DNA from: Coemansia sp. RSA 1804
Taxonomy: Eukaryota; Kickxellomycota; Kickxellomycetes; Kickxellales; Kickxellaceae
Assembly: GCA_027578815.1 (NCBI GenBank)
Contig: JANBTH010000003.1
Coordinates: 52,775-116,774, forward strand
Direction: 5' to 3'
Length of the DNA: 64,000 bases
Shown here: positions 1-9,138 of the stretch, in pieces
How positions within the stretch are numbered: the stretch's first letter is position 1
Layout of the letters: each line of letters begins with the position of its first letter
Translations under genes and position numbers: made by a program
Notes under the pieces: generated by a model
The model's input: only the letters and a program-made list of their open reading frames with translations
Told to the model about the DNA's origin: nothing
Database searches by the model: none

Positions 1-105
1 ATTGGCTTCATAAAAGATTCACTTTTCTCTCTCTGCTTCATTTCTTTCAATTATTGAGACATTATAACACTTATCATTTACTTGTATATCTATCAATATT
101 TGGCA
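1..105. promoter_or_regulatory. 5' flank of first orphan small gene
   Basis: AT-rich flank that ends in a pyrimidine-rich stretch and a short motif (atcaatatttg) just before the start codon. The same order of elements occurs before the second orphan gene near 1125-1211, so the duplicated unit includes upstream DNA as well as coding sequence. No clear TATA box. Confidence 0.4.
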
Positions 106-309
106 ATGGGAAGTAATTCAGTTAAAAGTGCAAAAGCTACTAAAGGAGCTCAACAAAGCGGATCTAGTTTAGAAGAATACAAAAAAAGACAGGGAGAAGA
201 AAGAACAAGACAGCAAGCATTGAAAGATGATTACAATAATCCAGAGACGGAGAAAAAGAGAAAAGCAGAGTTATGGGACATTCAAGCTAGGAGAGCTGGA
301 GTGTTATGA
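106..309 (+). CDS. Orphan small basic protein, tandem copy 1
   Basis: Encodes 67 aa starting MGSNSVKSAK. The frame is open further upstream but only from a TTG, so the ATG at 106 is chosen; the paralogue at 1212 has its ATG at the equivalent place. There is no signal peptide or membrane segment. The N-terminus is rich in Ser, Lys and Ala, and the C-terminal half is a charged, probably helical segment with the pattern YKKRQ-R-QQ-LK-PE-KKR-ELW-IQA-RAG, shared with the downstream copy. I do not recognise the family. Conservation of the C-terminal block between diverged copies suggests a real protein-coding gene. Function unknown; a small nucleic-acid- or protein-binding protein would fit the charge. 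Confidence 0.5.
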   Translation: MGSNSVKSAKATKGAQQSGSSLEEYKKRQGEERTRQQALKDDYNNPETEKKRKAELWDIQARRAGVL

Positions 310-461
310 TGACATAGGAGATGTTAACATTTGATCGGAATGTTAACATTCAATGCAAAAGTAAACATCTCTGGTCATCACAAGTAGCATTTTCGTATTA
401 GGATTTGATCTATAGTAGTGTAGTCTTTTAATAGTGGATGATTGGTGGCTATAAAAGCACC

Positions 462-543
462 GATATTCACTATTAGGAAGGAGGATGTTTCTTTAGGTAA
501 CCTTGGAAGGAATTTATTAAAAGAAAATTTAAAGTCTATGATG
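462..543. repeat. 82-bp direct repeat, copy A
   Basis: Begins gatattcactattaggaag and is repeated at 736-817 with a few substitutions. The two copies are offset by 274 bp and bracket the hairpin element at 603-697. No coding frame of note runs through it. Confidence 0.8.
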
Positions 544-602
544 GAGATCAATTAAAAGTATAATAATATCAGTACCAATTAAGAAAATCAATTAATAGTC
601 AA

Positions 603-697
603 GGGATCTGCCCTCAAGACTCTGAAAGAGTCGTCTTTCGGTAGCTTGCACCGAAAGTGGGGGCGGATCCCGAGGGAACTTTCAGTGCAGAAAGTTC
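603..697. other. Compact multi-hairpin element (branched stem plus terminal hairpin)
   Basis: A GC-rich island in AT-rich DNA that folds almost completely. An 11-bp outer stem (603-613 with 661-671, one G-U pair) encloses two hairpins: 618-622 with 628-632 (loop 623-627) and 635-642 with 650-657 (loop 643-649), giving a three-way junction. A third perfect 8-bp hairpin follows (676-683 with 690-697, 6-nt loop). It could be a structured RNA, the folded end of an IS605-type transposon, or a fold-back element. I checked for hammerhead, HDV-like and twister cores by eye and saw none. Confidence 0.6.
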
Positions 698-735
698 ACC
701 ACATTTATTTTATAAATTAAAAATAATTTCTGATA

Positions 736-817
736 GATATTCACTATTAGGAAGGAGGATGTTTCTTTAGGTAGTCTTAAAAGTAATTTTATTAAAAGAA
801 AATTTAAAGTCTATGAT
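736..817. repeat. 82-bp direct repeat, copy B
   Basis: Second copy of the repeat at 462-543, with mismatches mainly in the middle. Past the repeat end the similarity continues weakly (aaaagtata). The stretch from here to 1211 is AT-rich and shows no gene except the 5' flank of the next orphan gene. Confidence 0.8.
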
Positions 818-1211
818 AAAAGTATACCAAATCAAGTTAAAGAAAAGAAAAATAACCAGCAATGCCATGCTCAGGGCATTTAACCAATCTGTTGCAAAAC
901 CTGCTGTAATCAGGGCTAAATTCTCTTTAGATTTGATCTCTGCTCAAATCATGTGTCAGTGCATATGTTATCACAAACTGTAAAAATAGCAAAAAACATG
1001 TGCCACAAATACAAGTGTGACATAAATTAGATTTGTATATGGAAAAAAGATTAAAATCATATTAATAAATCTATTAATATGCAGAAAGAAAATAATATAT
1101 ATTGAAATTTTCTTCAAGCAATATTCTCTTTTTCTCCCTGTTTTATTCTTTCCAATCTTTGAAACATTATATTTTATTATTATTTACTTGAATAGCCATC
1201 AATATTTGACA

Positions 1212-1499
1212 ATGAAATATGACTCAGCATCAAATGTAAAGAATTCAAAAGAATCTAAAGAAAAAAGAGCAAATAGTATGGAAACATGCAAAAGCGATGA
1301 AGTTTCAACCAGCAACATGTTACAGAAACAATGGAAACAATGGAAACAAAGAAAACGTGTAAAATCATATAAAAAAAGACAGGAAAAAGATAGAGAAGCA
1401 CAACAACAATTGAAAAATGAATTCGATAGTCCAGAGGCAAAAAAGAAGAGGGAATCAGAATTATGGACTATCCAAGCTAAGAGAGCTGGAATCATTTAA
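1212..1499 (+). CDS. Orphan small basic protein, tandem copy 2
   Basis: Encodes 95 aa starting MKYDSASNVK. It is a diverged tandem paralogue of the gene at 106-309: the C-terminal block (YKKRQ-R-QQ-LK-F-SPEAKKKR-ELW-IQAKRAG) is conserved, while the middle has gained about 25 residues including a short repeat (KQWKQWKQRK). The ATG lies 24 nt downstream of the first in-frame TTG exactly as in copy 1, and the upstream sequence (pyrimidine stretch, acatt, atcaatatttg) is also shared. No known domain, signal peptide or membrane segment. Probably lineage-specific; function unknown. Confidence 0.5.
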   Translation: MKYDSASNVKNSKESKEKRANSMETCKSDEVSTSNMLQKQWKQWKQRKRVKSYKKRQEKDREAQQQLKNEFDSPEAKKKRESELWTIQAKRAGII

Positions 1500-1641
1500 G
1501 TCCATTCTGGGACTGGACATAAAAAATCTAGCTATTCCATGTTTCTTAGGTAACAGGAAAATAGGCCAGATGATGGAGCCAATGAAAGGCAGTTGGCAGG
1601 CTTACTTTTCCTTATAACACCATGTTATTTCTGAGTTTTTA

Positions 1642-2086
1642 TGTTGAACTAGCTTTTCCTTTAATAAATCCATTCTTGCCCCTAAGAAACTCCATAAACT
1701 GATTTATGGCACCGATATTAAGAAAGTGTTGTGACAGCATGGTTTTAGTGTCTACCTGATTGACAAGTATAGAATATTTATCTTTTGTTCTGGCTGCCAA
1801 ATGAGCAAACTTGAAAAATTATACTATGCTTCTAACCCGCATAGGTATGAGGACAAAGGTGGAAATATAAATAATAAAATGGCATGGGCTCCTATGATGC
1901 TCAAACCCAGACTTTTTGGTATCCATGTTTGACCCGTTTGGTATTACTTCTATTCAGTAATGTATTTGAAATGTAGGTTTGGTTGTGGTTCTAAACTTTT
2001 ACCACATCATCAATAGTCTGAAGAAGAATGACCAGATCCCTGAACGTTTTCAGAGAAGCAAAGCAGCTGAAAAGAAGTTTTTATAA
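1642..2086 (+). pseudogene. Decayed TnpB/Fanzor-like (IS605 OrfB type) transposase, C-terminal relic
   Basis: Two frames together read as the C-terminus of a fungal TnpB/Fanzor-type protein. In the frame through 1741 the segment HGFSVYLIDKYRIFIFCSGC gives the usual strand before the zinc knuckle, followed by LEK and NPHRY. After a frameshift before 1880 comes WHGLL-stop-CSNP (family form CHGLLRC-N), then stop-NVG-LVVVLNF (family form WNRD-AA-LNF), and an ending IINSLKKNDQIPERFQR. The last RuvC Asp of the NRD motif is replaced by Gly. In-frame stops at 1895-1897, TAA near 1958 and TGA at 1967-1969 show the gene is dead. No N-terminal half is recognisable. The family match is from memory of motif order. 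Confidence 0.6.
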
Positions 2087-2426
2087 ATCCCCAGCATGGT
2101 TATCGCCACTCTACTCAAAATACTACTTGGTTTGCTGTTTCCAATGCTTTCGAATGATCAACGCCAGCAGTGATTGATGTGTCATTTCAAAAGTACTGGC
2201 TCTTTCTTATTTTCCTCAGCATCATTTTCCTGAGAAAACAACACAATCTTCCAATGCCAACAACTTCTCTTGTTCTGCACAATAATTGATTTCAACAAAC
2301 GCAAGCATATAACCATCTTGCACGCACATACTCTAGTTTCAGAAACCAATAGTTTTGCGAAACATGGTAAAAATGGTTGGTTACAAAAGAAACAGCCAGC
2401 CAATCAAGACTGACCTTCCGATCTCC
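2087..2426. other. Spacer between transposase relic and thioredoxin gene
   Basis: No convincing coding frame. Probably contains the right flank of the decayed element and the 3' flank of the thioredoxin gene; I could not identify an element terminus. Confidence 0.4.
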
Positions 2427-2885
2427 TTACTGCGGATCTTTGGACGTCTTGTGAATGACACCGTTGATAAACTCTTGAACAGAGGATGCGTTTTTGGCGC
2501 CAATAAACGAATCAACGGGCGCCCCCTTGTGGAACGCCACGACGGTTGGCAGTGACGAGATCCCGTAGTCTCCGGCCAGCACAACCTGCTCGTCAACATC
2601 GATCTGAACAAGCCTGACACGCCCATCCTCCTTCACGGCCTTGTCCAGAACAGGGCCAAGCATCCGGCACGGCATGCACCATGTTGCTGTAAAGTCCACA
2701 AGAACCGGTTTTGCCGACCTTGTCACCTCCTTTTCAAACGTATCGCCCGTTACTTTCAGTATATCGCCCTTTTCGTTTCTGCTGGTTGTGCTGCTGCTAA
2801 AAGTGCGTCCTGTCAGGCGAGTGCTGCTGCCACCCAACGCCCGTGGCGCCACAAGGGCTGTGGTTCTGAGACATGTAGCTATCAT
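2427..2885 (-). CDS. Mitochondrial thioredoxin
   Basis: Encodes 152 aa. Residues 1-40 are rich in Arg, Ser and Ala with no acidic residue until the fold begins, as in a mitochondrial presequence. The thioredoxin fold follows: VLVDFTATWCMPC carries the redox cysteines at 70 and 73, the cis-proline loop is SSLPTVV, and the final strand and helix end in a short basic tail. It would reduce protein disulfides in the mitochondrial matrix using thioredoxin reductase. The active site is CMPC instead of the near-universal CGPC. The start is the first ATG and gives a full presequence. Single exon. Confidence 0.88.
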   Translation of the reverse strand: MIATCLRTTALVAPRALGGSSTRLTGRTFSSSTTSRNEKGDILKVTGDTFEKEVTRSAKPVLVDFTATWCMPCRMLGPVLDKAVKEDGRVRLVQIDVDEQVVLAGDYGISSLPTVVAFHKGAPVDSFIGAKNASSVQEFINGVIHKTSKDPQ

Positions 2886-3424
2886 TCCCGCGGTTCTTTT
2901 TTGGTTTAAATGTAAAAATAAGCTTAACTATCGTTAAATTAGTAATATTGAAAATATTGCGGAGAGCGCGGAAAGAAAAGAGATAAAGAGATAAAAAAAA
3001 TACATGTGGCGATAGAAATACCAGTAGGTTTTTGTGAGTGGGTTGTGGTGATCACGACTGTTGGCGTCATCGCCAAGCTAATCTAATCACTCCATGCAAG
3101 CGATATAAAATATTGGATTGTTCGTCCACTCTCGTTACTACCGCGTTCTGGCTATACGACCCATTGCTGAATAAATATGAAATGCAAGAATGGAACTTGT
3201 TGAAGGGGGGATATACAAGCAACGAATAATAAGAATGAAAGAAAGAAGAAAAGATATACACCACTGGAACGGGATATTGACACCGAATAAGGTAGCTGAG
3301 AACAAGTAAGAAAGTAGCCAAAAAAAATATGGCACTATCTCTCATTTGCTCTTACATGCTGTCTCTTATTTAATCTGGACTTTGGTTTTTTGGGGTATTG
3401 TTTGTTGGTAGAATCATATTCCTA
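2886..3424. other. Intergenic region, thioredoxin 5' flank and SR gene 3' flank
   Basis: AT-rich with purine-rich runs on this strand. It should hold the thioredoxin promoter (reading leftward from 2886) and the 3' end of the RRM gene. No credible gene. Confidence 0.5.
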
Positions 3425-5020
3425 CTATGGCCCTGAGAAAAGAGCGTCCTCGCTGAATCCAGCAGGGTTACCGCTAGTATTACCCGTGTTGTCAGTGCTG
3501 TTGCTACTGTTGTTTTCTCTTTGCTTGTCCACGGATGAAGGTGATTCCCTGGCAGACCGGGAACCCTGGTTACCGGGAGGAGTGTACGCATCGCTATGGC
3601 TTCTCGGCGACGGGCTCCGGCTGTAACTGTTATCATCGTGGCGGTCGTACGATTCAGACCTCTGTGGCCTGTCTTCTGGCATATCAGCGTCCTCGCGACC
3701 ATAGCTGTGAGTACGCCGCATAGACTGATTCCTGTTATCGTCTGGCATATCGGCGTCCGAGTAGTAGCTGCGACTGGACCTGTCATCATCATTATAATCG
3801 TTATAATCGTCTCTGTATTCACGCCGCTGATAGTTCTGGTCGTCGGTATCGCGGTATCTGTGCTGCGACGCTGGCGGCGGCATGAATGGTGGCGGTGGTG
3901 GTGGTGGAGAGCGTGACAGACGCTGCCGGTGTTGGCGACGGTCCCTAGGCGGGCCGTACGGATGGTGTCCGGGTCTCCTTGAAGGGAATGGCTGTTGGTA
4001 GTGGCGTGGTCTGCGGCTACTGGATGCCGGGTACGCCGGTCTGCGGTCATCAGAATAATTAACCGGAGATGGACGGCGAGGGTACTTGTACTGTGCTGAA
4101 TACTCGTTGTCCATACGCTCTGCATCCTCATTGCGTCTGGCACCATCATTTGCATTGCTATCATCGACTCTATCGTAGTCCTTGTATCCGGAGCCAGCTG
4201 GCAGTCTTCCTCCCTGGTCACCGGAATACCTGCCTGTTCTGTTTCCTCCGCTCCTGTCGTCTTGGCCCTCGTTGTGGCGAGAACGAGGGGGCGAGTATCC
4301 AGGTGACTCGTCGCCTACTTCGTTGCTATAACGGGTGTCCAGCAAATCGTAAAACTGCTGTGGAATCTTATTATCAAAGTGGACTTCCAAAGCGTAACCC
4401 CGGATCTTTGTGTTGTTAATCTTTCCACGAGCTAGTGTGGCCTCGTTGGAGGTGCTGAAATCGATGAATGCATATCTACATTAAGCGGTAAAAGTGGAAA
4501 GTGTTTGTTTTTCACACACGCACAAGTTGACACAGAAAAATAAACAAGTATAGGAAATATTGTTTCAATGAGTGAGTTGTTCTTCATGTCCATCAGCTAT
4601 ATCCATAGAGTCATAGATATCTCTTCTCCTGTTTTTAAAGTATGCTAATTGTTTGGTGGATTAAAAATAATGAGGGGTTTTTTGCTCATCTTCTCAAACA
4701 CCAAACAAAGTATCAGCAAATTGGAACTTACGGCTCATCATTAGGGTTTCTTGGCAGATGAAGCTGGGTGCCAACGATTCTTCCAAATCTACAAATACAA
4801 ACAATCCAGAACATGTGGCAGCAGAATAGAATGCAGAATTGAAAAAAGAATCCCATCGAGGTTAATAAGACTGCGTATCCAATATATAAATCAGCGGTAT
4901 CTTTAATATGAAACATTGCGCAAATCAAACATACTCTTCAAATCTGGTGGTTAGCTCACCGTGTGTAACGGCCGTGGGGAACCCGATCACAAACAATCTC
5001 CTGGAAAAGTACTTTTTCAT
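3425..5020 (-). CDS. RRM-containing SR-like RNA-binding protein (3 exons)
   Basis: Exons by conserved splice sites: 5020-4935, 4788-4732 and 4475-3425, joined by introns of 146 bp (GTATGT...TAG) and 256 bp (GTAAGT...TAG), giving 397 aa. The joined N-terminus forms one RRM at about residues 8-80: RNP2 is LFVIGF and RNP1 is PYAFIDF, split across the second intron. The rest is a long low-complexity region rich in Arg, Ser, Asp, Tyr and Pro with a Pro run, as in SR and hnRNP-type proteins. Likely role is pre-mRNA splicing or mRNA export in the nucleus. The start ATG at 5020 is immediately before the RRM. A TTTTCCAG just inside it could instead be a 3' splice site for a further upstream exon, so the N-terminus is uncertain. 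Confidence 0.75.
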
Positions 5021-6187
5021 CGTCTGTATTTTTTCTTTATTGTTCCACTTGTCTATGATAATAGCAATAATATATGCCAATAGCGCTGTGAAAAAAGTGA
5101 AAGTAAGGTATATAATCTTGTAAAGTGAAGAAATGCAATGAATGAATGAGGGAAAGAAGAAATGTAGGTGACAGGTTTCCATCATTCAGAATTCTTATGT
5201 GGTGGAATTTTTATTATCCATTCTCCGTTTAAGAAAAGCGAGAAAAATAATGAAGAATTTCGTATTTCTTTTCATTAAGAGAATAAAATAAAAGGGAAAA
5301 TGGTAGCAAAAAGAATTGAGATGTTTTTGTATTTAAAGAATGCTCAAAGCATAAAGAAATCCAATAAAGAACTAAGAAAAAGGTGGCTAAATCTCCCCTT
5401 GCAGAGATAAAGATTCCTTCGCGTTTATATAAATAAAGGGGTGTTTTGCTGACATCTATTAAACTATAATTCCATTCTACAAAAGAAATATAGCAAATAA
5501 AAAATTACCAGTTTTTCTTTCCATTGGAGTGGAAATTATCCTTTGCGTGTGGTTACAATGTGAAATGCAGTTCTTTTTCTTTATCTGCTTTTTCTTTAAA
5601 GACTGAATACAGAAAAAGCGAAAAAGAAAGTACCACTCAGGTACAAGTTCAGGGATTCTTTCTAAAAACGGTATCCGAGTTTAAAGGAAAATATAGCCAA
5701 GTTATTTCTTTCAAAGACATGCATACATTACCGACCAGTATGATCAGGGGGAAAAATAGTAAAAAAGGCGACTAGTGTAAAATACATCCCCCACCTGTCT
5801 GTTCGCACATAATAACAAATCGCTTATTCAGTACGTCATTTAGTAATAAAAAAGACTAGGAAAAACTATAGCCATTTATGCTGCCACCCTATCTTCAACT
5901 AGTAAAAAAATAGAAGAAAGGAGTATAATGGCAAAAGCTAAAGCTAAATATCAGGATAACAAACTAGTAAAGGAGTAGGAGTGTATCCCCCTTTTGGAAT
6001 TTGGCAACTGCCATTTTCAAAGGAAAGAAAGAGCCGAGAGAGAGGGTGCTTGAGTTGGTCTTTAAGATATAGAAAGTTAAAGAGCGGTGCAAAATAAAAC
6101 CAAAGAAGACAGCAGATTCTAGTAAACAAAAGAGAAGAATTAACCTACAGAGTAAACTATTCATCCCCGTTTTATTAACTAAACAGT
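5021..6187. other. Gene-poor AT-rich interval
   Basis: Contains the upstream region of the RRM gene and the 3' flank of the tetraspan gene at 6188. Short open frames exist (for example 5524-5775) but start at non-ATG codons and show no domain or signal. I see nothing else. Confidence 0.5.
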
Positions 6188-6970
6188 CTAGACCTTAACC
6201 TCCGGCTCAGCAACAGTTGCGCCTGGATGGGCAACAGTGGCACCTGGGTGCGCGGCGCTTGCGATTCTGGGGCTGCCAACGCTTGAGACGCTGGAGACGC
6301 TGGAGACACTAGGCGACCTCGATCCGTATCCGTATCCAACAGCGGTGGATCTCCACATGTGCGACAGGATGTCAAGCGCAAGAATTGCAAAGATTGGGAT
6401 TGCAAAACCAAGCAGCGCCTTGAAGATTCTGCAGCGACGAGCATAGCGGCGACGGCCGTTCCTTCCGAGCACACGACCCAGGCTGAGATCTCTTTCGGCG
6501 CCAGATCCCACAGCTCCCGCAAGCCCCTCGAGTGCCTTTCCGGGCGCGCCCTGGGGAGTAAGCGAGTGGCCGTACAGCGAGAAGCCAACGTTGGTTCCAG
6601 CAGGGTTGGAAGATGTGATGATCTCCTCGGTCCAGGTGGTGCCTGGGTTTCTGCAATGGAACTTGTTGAGTTGCGTGGCAATCCACACCCACGACGCAAG
6701 CCACATGCCTGTCAGAATCAGCTCCCAGGTGCGGGTGCAGCGGGCGCCACCGAGTCTGGTCAGGCGCAGAGTCTTGCCCAGAAGTAGAAGCGGAATCGTC
6801 AGGATGGTCAGACACGATACGATGGCGGTCCAAATCGACGCAGCGCGGGGCTTCCAGTGTCCGTTGGCTGCAACAAGACAGCTGAGAATCAGCGAAATAA
6901 TCGACAATGGCCAAGCAAAGGCCAGTAGGCCAGTGCGGATAATCGATGATCCGGCGTAAAGGACTCCCAT
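6188..6970 (-). CDS. Four-span membrane protein, MARVEL-like
   Basis: Encodes 260 aa with four hydrophobic segments, roughly residues 12-34, 46-66, 80-102 and 184-206, the layout of fungal MARVEL-type tetraspan proteins of the plasma membrane or secretory pathway. The loop between spans 3 and 4 is long and polar (about 80 residues) with a basic RNGRRRYARRCR just before span 4. The tail contains short internal repeats: SVSSVSSVSSV and a duplicated AHPGATV. No enzymatic motif. Assignment to MARVEL rests on topology, not on diagnostic residues. The start is the first ATG and lies directly before span 1. A second four-span gene follows on the same strand at 7972. Confidence 0.65.
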   Translation of the reverse strand: MGVLYAGSSIIRTGLLAFAWPLSIISLILSCLVAANGHWKPRAASIWTAIVSCLTILTIPLLLLGKTLRLTRLGGARCTRTWELILTGMWLASWVWIATQLNKFHCRNPGTTWTEEIITSSNPAGTNVGFSLYGHSLTPQGAPGKALEGLAGAVGSGAERDLSLGRVLGRNGRRRYARRCRIFKALLGFAIPIFAILALDILSHMWRSTAVGYGYGSRSPSVSSVSSVSSVGSPRIASAAHPGATVAHPGATVAEPEVKV

Positions 6971-7971
6971 TTTCTATTAGGTTATTATAATTTCCTTCTT
7001 TGCTAACAAAAAAGAAACTTTCAGCTTGCAAACTCGAAAAGAGAGTTGATATCAAAAATTATTATATTAGACTTCTAATAATGTAGAAAATATGTGTGTT
7101 TGAGGACAATAGAACCAGAGTTGACTCAAACAGAAAAAGAGGGAAATTTTGAAAACAGGGGAATGTCTTTGATGAGAAATCTGGACGGGGTTATGCTCTA
7201 AATATATAAAAGATTCGAGAATCCTTACAAATATATGATGTTGTCTAGTATATGCTAGCAAGTTTAGTAGAATACTATAAACACTTTTTTCGGTAGGCTT
7301 GGGGCCCAGATTTATCACTCACTCACTTGCCTATTGCTTCTATTTTCTTAATTACATTTGGAACATCAATGTTTGCCTGTCAGCTTATCAAGTAATCCAT
7401 CGTGCCTTTGAAACCTGCGGCACAAGATATTGTTAGCTTTTGCGCCTTTTATTCATTTCAATAGATACTGAAATAGCAAGTCGTGGTCAATGCACATCAT
7501 TTATGAACTTGGATTGTCCATCAGCAGTGCAACATTTCCTGATTTACAGGCACGTCCTTTGATTCCTTGTCTTGGTTTTACAGTCATGTGAGAATAACCA
7601 GTATAAGTTTAATAATATTACAGGCCCTAGTACAAAATATACATGGTTTTGTTTCAGTAAGAAAATCGCCCAAATTCTAGGCTTTAGAAATAAAAGATAA
7701 TCCAGGCACAATTTATTCTACCAACTATACTCGACCACTTTACAGATTATGAGAGTAAACAGTATACGCCTATCAAACAGAGCCTGTGAAACAATTTATT
7801 CTATAAGAAAATGAGGACTTGTACGTTCTTTTATTATTTTGCTTTATGTGGATGTGTGATCAGCAAAAAAGAAAATTGGACAAAACTTTGACTTGCGCAA
7901 GAAAACAAATGGATGAGCAAAAAATGAGAAATTAATATTTATCCAGACCTTCTCCTCCCCACTCACATTTG
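6971..7971. other. AT-rich intergenic region between two tetraspan genes
   Basis: Includes the 5' flank of the gene at 6188 with a TATA-like atatataaaag near 7200 on this strand. No coding frame of note in either direction. Confidence 0.45.
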
Positions 7972-9138
7972 TTATGAGCGTTTCAAATACGGCTCGGTCA
8001 CCAGTGTGGCTGTTCCAACGACTGGGGGAGGCGGCACACGATCGTTCTGACAGCAATTATCTGCCGTCGCAGAGAGATTAGCAGGAAGAGGAGCAGCAGT
8101 GGCCGCTTGAATGGGTGCAGTAATGGTGGTAGGCTGCGAGTTCATTGCAGATCTATTAATATTGTATGCGTTGTTGGCCATTAGAATCCCGCCGTACATT
8201 GCTGCCGATGAGGAGCCGTAAGGAAGAGCCGACTGCTGCGACTTCATCTGCGGGGTGGCTATGGCAATGTTATTCTGCTGGAAGTAGCCCTGCACTGACT
8301 TGCAGTCTGGACAGTCGCACATCCTGCATCCGCTGAGCTGGGTGGGTGGTCTGTCGAAGTCGGGGCCCGGCTGATTAGACATGTACTCCTGATTAAATAC
8401 ACTCTGTGGCATATGACTTGAGCCGTCGTTGTATCTATAGGCGGCGTTGTTGGTATTGTTATCCGTGTGGTGGAGAACATGAGGGGTAGTCGCATCGTTC
8501 ATCATTTTGGCAGAGTACAGGTCCATCATGGTCGAGTTTGGTGAGGGCTCCTTGAAAATACTAGAATCAAAGTGGAAGCTCTCACGCGTGTACGTCCTCC
8601 ATGACCTGATAACCCAGAACAAGCACAGGATCCAATTAAGCGCCAGGCTTCCATGAAACACCCTACACGCACTGGCGGCCGCATTCCTTGAAATCCCATT
8701 GAGACGTTGTCTGGGCATCGTCTTTGCAATACACAGCTTGATTTCGTCTCGGTAGATGTACGCCATGTTGGAAACGTTGATGCTCATAGACAACCACCAA
8801 GCGGCCATCAGACACGATGCTATTCTTTCCACAGGGTCTCTTGTCACGCGCTCGCAAAACCTGGTTAGTTTTCGTTTGCCCGAATGCACTTGGATCTGCT
8901 GCAGTGTGGCCGTAGCAAATATTGCGGACACTACTATTGTCAGAACCGAGCTGGTGACGTTGGTTACGCCTACAAAGGCCCCGTTCTGGCGCATAAACCG
9001 GGTGTTGTACCAGCTGCTACTGATCATGCCCATGTTGATTATTGTTGCCAGGCATATTGCTACGTATGTTGCTAGGCGTATGGCTGGGCGACGCTGTACT
9101 AGAAAGGCATCCACACCTTTAAGCGGCGTGCTACCCAT
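7972..9138 (-). CDS. Four-span membrane protein with long cytosolic tail
   Basis: Encodes 388 aa. Hydrophobic segments lie at about 22-42, 58-80, 106-128 and 158-180. They are followed by a 200-residue polar tail rich in Asn, Ser, Thr, Pro and Ala that includes a small Cys cluster, CRMCDCPDC. The overall plan resembles the neighbouring gene at 6188 (four spans, then low-complexity tail), so both may belong to a tetraspan/MARVEL-like group, though I see no strong sequence match between them. The Cys cluster could be palmitoylated or bind metal; that is speculation. Start is the first ATG. Function unknown. Confidence 0.6.
   Translation of the reverse strand: MGSTPLKGVDAFLVQRRPAIRLATYVAICLATIINMGMISSSWYNTRFMRQNGAFVGVTNVTSSVLTIVVSAIFATATLQQIQVHSGKRKLTRFCERVTRDPVERIASCLMAAWWLSMSINVSNMAYIYRDEIKLCIAKTMPRQRLNGISRNAAASACRVFHGSLALNWILCLFWVIRSWRTYTRESFHFDSSIFKEPSPNSTMMDLYSAKMMNDATTPHVLHHTDNNTNNAAYRYNDGSSHMPQSVFNQEYMSNQPGPDFDRPPTQLSGCRMCDCPDCKSVQGYFQQNNIAIATPQMKSQQSALPYGSSSAAMYGGILMANNAYNINRSAMNSQPTTITAPIQAATAAPLPANLSATADNCCQNDRVPPPPVVGTATLVTEPYLKRS

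Noticed and set aside
603..697. Hairpin block as a tRNA or known ribozyme
   Set aside because: No CCA-type acceptor stem, anticodon arm, or hammerhead, HDV or twister core could be found by eye.
5524..5775. 83-codon open frame in the 5-6 kb gap
   Set aside because: Opens at TTG, has no recognisable features, and lies in AT-rich DNA.
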